Positions 5,196-7,731 of a stretch of DNA of 7,731 nucleotides are shown here, one piece after another; within the stretch, counting starts at the first letter, position 1, and each line of letters begins with the position of its first letter. The DNA is from Methyloceanibacter sp. (GTDB lineage: Bacteria; Pseudomonadota; Alphaproteobacteria; Rhizobiales; Methyloligellaceae). The position numbers were made by a program, and so were the translations under genes. The notes beneath the pieces were generated by a model. The model worked only from the letters and a program-made list of their open reading frames with translations. It was not told the DNA's origin and ran no database searches. The stretch is taken from NCBI GenBank assembly GCA_016649675.1, contig JAENXG010000117.1, forward strand, positions 1-7,731, given 5' to 3'.

Positions 5196-5795
5196 CTACT
5201 GCGCCGGAGGATCGGCCGCAGTCTGCGATTGCGGCGGATCGCCGAGCAGGCGGAAGGAATCGCGGAAGCGTTCGGCATCGTCGCCGGTGGCGTGATTTTT
5301 GGGGCCGGCAGTGGCCAGCATGTAGATGCGGTCTCCGGCCGGAACCACATCGACGAGGTGATTGAGCTTGCCTTTGCCGTCGTCGGCGATCGCCTCAAAA
5401 CCGGGGCGTCCGGCAATGGTCGCCGGTCCCCGCTTGCGCAAACGAGATTCGCTACCTTTGGCGTAGGCGTTCACGAGCTTGACGTAAAAATCAGTGTCGG
5501 GCGGGTTCGGCGCCTTGCCCGCCGGATATTCGAACACCACCACGGTGTAGACATCCTCACCGACATTCACCTGGAAATCGTGCTGCAGAAGCGGGTTCTG
5601 CCCCTCAACCGGCGCGCTCGTCACTTTGGGCGCACCGGGGAAGGACACGGCGAAGCCCCGCTCCGGCGATTGAAACTCGGTCCATTGCGGCTCCTCCGGC
5701 GCCACTGGCGGCGTCGTCGGCTGGTCCTCGGCGAAAGCGAGCGAGACCGCCGCCATCAGCAAGAGCGAGCTGAGAGTTGCGCTGCGAATCGACAT
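5196..5795 (-). CDS. Secreted protein of unknown function
   Basis: A 199-residue protein with a clear Sec signal peptide: a short Arg-containing n-region, a hydrophobic core (LSSLLLMAAVSLAFA) and a likely cut after Ala22. The mature part begins with a Pro/Glu-rich linker (about 25-37) and then a segment FQSPERGFAVSFPGAPKV (about 42-59), a pattern I know from small periplasmic proteins of unknown function in alphaproteobacteria. The C-terminus (about 165-199) is probably helical, then low-complexity. There are no cysteines, so it is not a lipoprotein. The ATG at 5795 is chosen because GAGGGA lies 6 nt upstream and the signal peptide starts there; an in-frame ATG at 5831 has no ribosome binding site. 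It lies 96 bp downstream of the carboxypeptidase gene on the same strand. I cannot name a function. Confidence 0.8.
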   Translation of the reverse strand: MSIRSATLSSLLLMAAVSLAFAEDQPTTPPVAPEEPQWTEFQSPERGFAVSFPGAPKVTSAPVEGQNPLLQHDFQVNVGEDVYTVVVFEYPAGKAPNPPDTDFYVKLVNAYAKGSESRLRKRGPATIAGRPGFEAIADDGKGKLNHLVDVVPAGDRIYMLATAGPKNHATGDDAERFRDSFRLLGDPPQSQTAADPPAQ

Positions 5796-5891
5796 GGCCG
5801 GTCCCTCGGTGCCTTGCGCCAGAATCGACATCTTAGCCGATCAGGCCAGGGGACACACCCGCGAGCGAGAGCCTAAGCAATACCCGTGCTG

Positions 5892-7490
5892 TTAGCCTTG
5901 GGGCGAAGACTTCAGGGCCCTTTCGAACATCGCCTCGGCGTCGTCTTTCAGGGCGCGGCGGGAATCGGGGCGGAGATAAAGCATATGGCCGCCGGCGTAA
6001 TCCTCGACCGTGATCTTGCTTGCGCCTGCGAGGGGGGTGAGCTGGTTCACGAGATAGGCCGGCGCGAGATAGGGGGTGATCAGGTCCGTGTAGCCCGCGG
6101 CAATGAGCACTTCGAGCGTCCGGTTGGTAGCGCGGGCATCCTGAATATCGTTGAGCACCCCGGCGTAGCCCTGGTGCGTCGGGCTGGTGCCGAAGTCCCA
6201 TTTGGACCGCACGTCGCGATTGAGCAGCCGGTAGGTCGCGTTGGTCTTATAGCCAAGCTCTCCTTGGGCATATTGGACGAAGGCGCCGGTCCACAGGGGC
6301 ACAGTCGAATCGAGCACGGGGTCGGGTCCATGCGGCCAGGCGCTGGCCGGGTTGGGGTCCGGACCGCTCACACTGCCGTCGTAACGGCTCAGCACCTGGC
6401 CATGGGCGCGGTCGAATTCCTTGATGAAGAGCCCGGGCGGGATGCGCGCACGATTCTGCCGCACGATGTTGGGCGGCAGCCCGGTGAGCTCTGCCACGGT
6501 CCCGCTCGCGAGCGCGCTCCCTTTCTCGGCGCCGGACGCAAGCGCCACAAGATAGTCAGACATCGCGTAACGCTCGGCGTCCTTGAGCGCGCTCGAAAGC
6601 GCCTCGCGTCCCGTCACGCCCTTGCTCTCGAGATTGACGGCGGCAAAAGAGGGGAGCGCGAGGGCCCAGGACAGCGGGTCGTAATCCTCGCCATTCAGTA
6701 TCGCGAATTCGAGCGCCGGCGAGATGAGCACGAGGCCGCTCGGCGAGACGCTGCCCGCCTTCTGCAACGCGCGGGTGATGGTCGCCGCGCGGAAGCCGCC
6801 ATAGCTTTCGCCCGCCAGGAACACCGGCGAGGTCATGCGCGCGGCGTCGATGAGATAGAGCCGGATGAAATCGGCAAGCGAGTCGGTGTCGTGCTCGACA
6901 CTCCAGAAATCGCTCTCGTCCTTGCCTTCGCTGGCGCGGCTATAGCCCGTGCCGACCGGGTCGACGAAGACGAGATCGGTGAAATCGAGCCAGCTCGAAT
7001 CATTGTCGACGAGCCGGGGAGGGGGACCGAGCAACTCTCCCTTGGCGTTCACCTCGACGGCTTTGGGCCCGAGGCCGCCGAGATGGAGATAGGCCGATGC
7101 GGCGCCCGGACCGCCATTGAAAACAAAGGTGACCGGCCGCTTGGTGTCTTGTGGTTCCCGCACATAGGCGACGTAGAAGACGGTCGCGAGCGTCTTCCCA
7201 TGGACATCGTGAAGCGGGATCGTGCCGGCCTTGGCGCTGTAGGAAATCGCCTCGCCACCAAGGCTGATGGTGTGATGGGTGGTTGAAGCCGGCGGCAGGA
7301 GTGGGGTTTCGGCCTCTTTCGCCGGAACCTTGGCTTGCGCGTGCTCCTCGCCGGCAGCCGGCTCGGCCGTACCGCTCGTCTGCGGCGACGGCGCTAATTC
7401 TTGGGAGAAGGCAGCCCCTGGCAAAACGAGGAACGCAACAAGCGCCCCGATCTTAAGCGCGCGGCAGAGGCGGTTCGAGGTCTCCGTCAC
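5892..7490 (-). CDS. Secreted S10-family serine carboxypeptidase
   Basis: A 532-residue peptidase of the S10 (carboxypeptidase Y-like) family, which removes C-terminal residues from peptides, probably in the periplasm. Numbered from GTG 7490: a signal peptide (RALKIGALVAFLVLPGAAF, cut near 29-30), an Ala/Pro/Glu-rich linker to about 70, then the alpha/beta-hydrolase domain. The oxyanion-hole motif NGGPG is at 125-129, followed by DPVGTGYS (177-184). The catalytic triad is complete: Ser229 in GESYGG, Asp469 in AGYTDLITPY and His502 in GGHMLY. The GTG start is chosen because GGAG lies 8 nt upstream and it places the signal peptide at the N-terminus; a TTG at 7568 in the same frame has no such support. 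The only neighbour on the same strand is the small secreted protein downstream. Natural substrates are unknown. Confidence 0.92.
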   Translation of the reverse strand: MTETSNRLCRALKIGALVAFLVLPGAAFSQELAPSPQTSGTAEPAAGEEHAQAKVPAKEAETPLLPPASTTHHTISLGGEAISYSAKAGTIPLHDVHGKTLATVFYVAYVREPQDTKRPVTFVFNGGPGAASAYLHLGGLGPKAVEVNAKGELLGPPPRLVDNDSSWLDFTDLVFVDPVGTGYSRASEGKDESDFWSVEHDTDSLADFIRLYLIDAARMTSPVFLAGESYGGFRAATITRALQKAGSVSPSGLVLISPALEFAILNGEDYDPLSWALALPSFAAVNLESKGVTGREALSSALKDAERYAMSDYLVALASGAEKGSALASGTVAELTGLPPNIVRQNRARIPPGLFIKEFDRAHGQVLSRYDGSVSGPDPNPASAWPHGPDPVLDSTVPLWTGAFVQYAQGELGYKTNATYRLLNRDVRSKWDFGTSPTHQGYAGVLNDIQDARATNRTLEVLIAAGYTDLITPYLAPAYLVNQLTPLAGASKITVEDYAGGHMLYLRPDSRRALKDDAEAMFERALKSSPQG

Positions 7491-7731
7491 GTCATCTGCT
7501 CCATTCTGCTTTTTGCTGAGGATGCCGAGGTTTGTGTCGCAGACAAGGTAGGCGCGAGGTTCAAGCAAAACCAGGGCTAGTCAGGCGCGGACACCTTAAG
7601 GATTGCTCATCTTTAGCGCCGGCCCAGGCCCCGATGGTCGGCCAATGAGGTCGCAGAAGCACGCCCCTTTTGCGGGAGGGCCGAGCATGCGTTGTAAAGA
7701 CGCCACGCCTCTCGCCGTTCATCGGATATAA
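7491..7731. other. Region upstream of the carboxypeptidase gene
   Basis: No substantial gene is visible. The stretch should hold the carboxypeptidase promoter on the minus strand, but I see no convincing -35/-10 pair. At the right edge on the plus strand lies a 14-codon ORF (7687-7731) with a good ribosome binding site. It is listed separately. Confidence 0.5.
7687..7731 (+). CDS. Possible 14-codon leader peptide or chance ORF
   Basis: ATG at 7687 follows GGGAGGG with good spacing, and the frame ends in TAA at the last base of the window, giving MRCKDATPLAVHRI. The near-perfect ribosome binding site is unusual for a random ORF, so a leader peptide for a gene just outside the window is conceivable. 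With no homology and no view of the downstream DNA, chance is at least as likely. Confidence 0.2.
   Translation: MRCKDATPLAVHRI

Noticed and set aside
4935..5876. 313-codon plus-strand frame across brnT and the secreted protein gene
   Set aside because: It runs through the antisense of two well-supported genes and the AT-rich brnTA operator; no family resemblance.
5886..7286. 466-codon open frame on the plus strand opposite the S10 peptidase
   Set aside because: Antisense shadow: composition is rich in Arg, Gly, Glu and Asp with no domain, while the minus strand encodes a complete peptidase with an intact catalytic triad.

Overview
The window is GC-rich DNA with tightly packed genes. PQQ biosynthesis genes, an OxyR regulator, an actP/VC_2705-like solute symporter, a BrnT/BrnA toxin-antitoxin pair and a periplasmic serine carboxypeptidase together suggest a chromosomal segment of an alphaproteobacterium. 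A Rhizobiales/Beijerinckiaceae-type methylotroph or relative is my best guess. This is inferred from gene content and protein flavour, not from a marker gene.

Left part (1-1796, all minus strand) is a PQQ cofactor locus, read right to left. It starts with a very small pqqA precursor-peptide gene (1707-1796, 29 codons, with the Glu-x3-Tyr motif). A gap of about 400 bp follows, then pqqC, pqqD and pqqE, which overlap by TGATG and ATGA junctions; pqqE runs off the left edge. pqqB, which often lies between pqqA and pqqC, is missing, and the gap is too short to hold it. A 12-bp perfect hairpin stem covers the pqqA stop codon and probably sets pqqA apart from pqqCDE in expression.

Middle part (1797-4542): a 164-bp divergent control region holds overlapping candidate promoters and two palindromes between pqqA and a genuine OxyR (plus strand, C-X8-C redox pair present). 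OxyR is followed by a 39-bp tandem repeat, 2.6 copies long, whose first copy includes the oxyR stop codon. Next comes a sodium:solute symporter family transporter with no well-placed canonical start codon.

Right part (4553-7490, minus strand): brnT-brnA, a type II toxin-antitoxin pair with a palindromic operator over a near-leaderless promoter; a secreted protein of unknown function; and an S10-family serine carboxypeptidase with its full catalytic triad and a signal peptide. The last 240 bp hold only upstream DNA and a possible 14-codon leader ORF.

The most noteworthy points are the hidden pqqA, the pqqB-less layout, the stop-codon hairpin, and the divergent OxyR-pqqA arrangement, which suggests (but does not show) peroxide-linked control of PQQ synthesis. 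I found no clear evidence of an entirely new multi-gene system.
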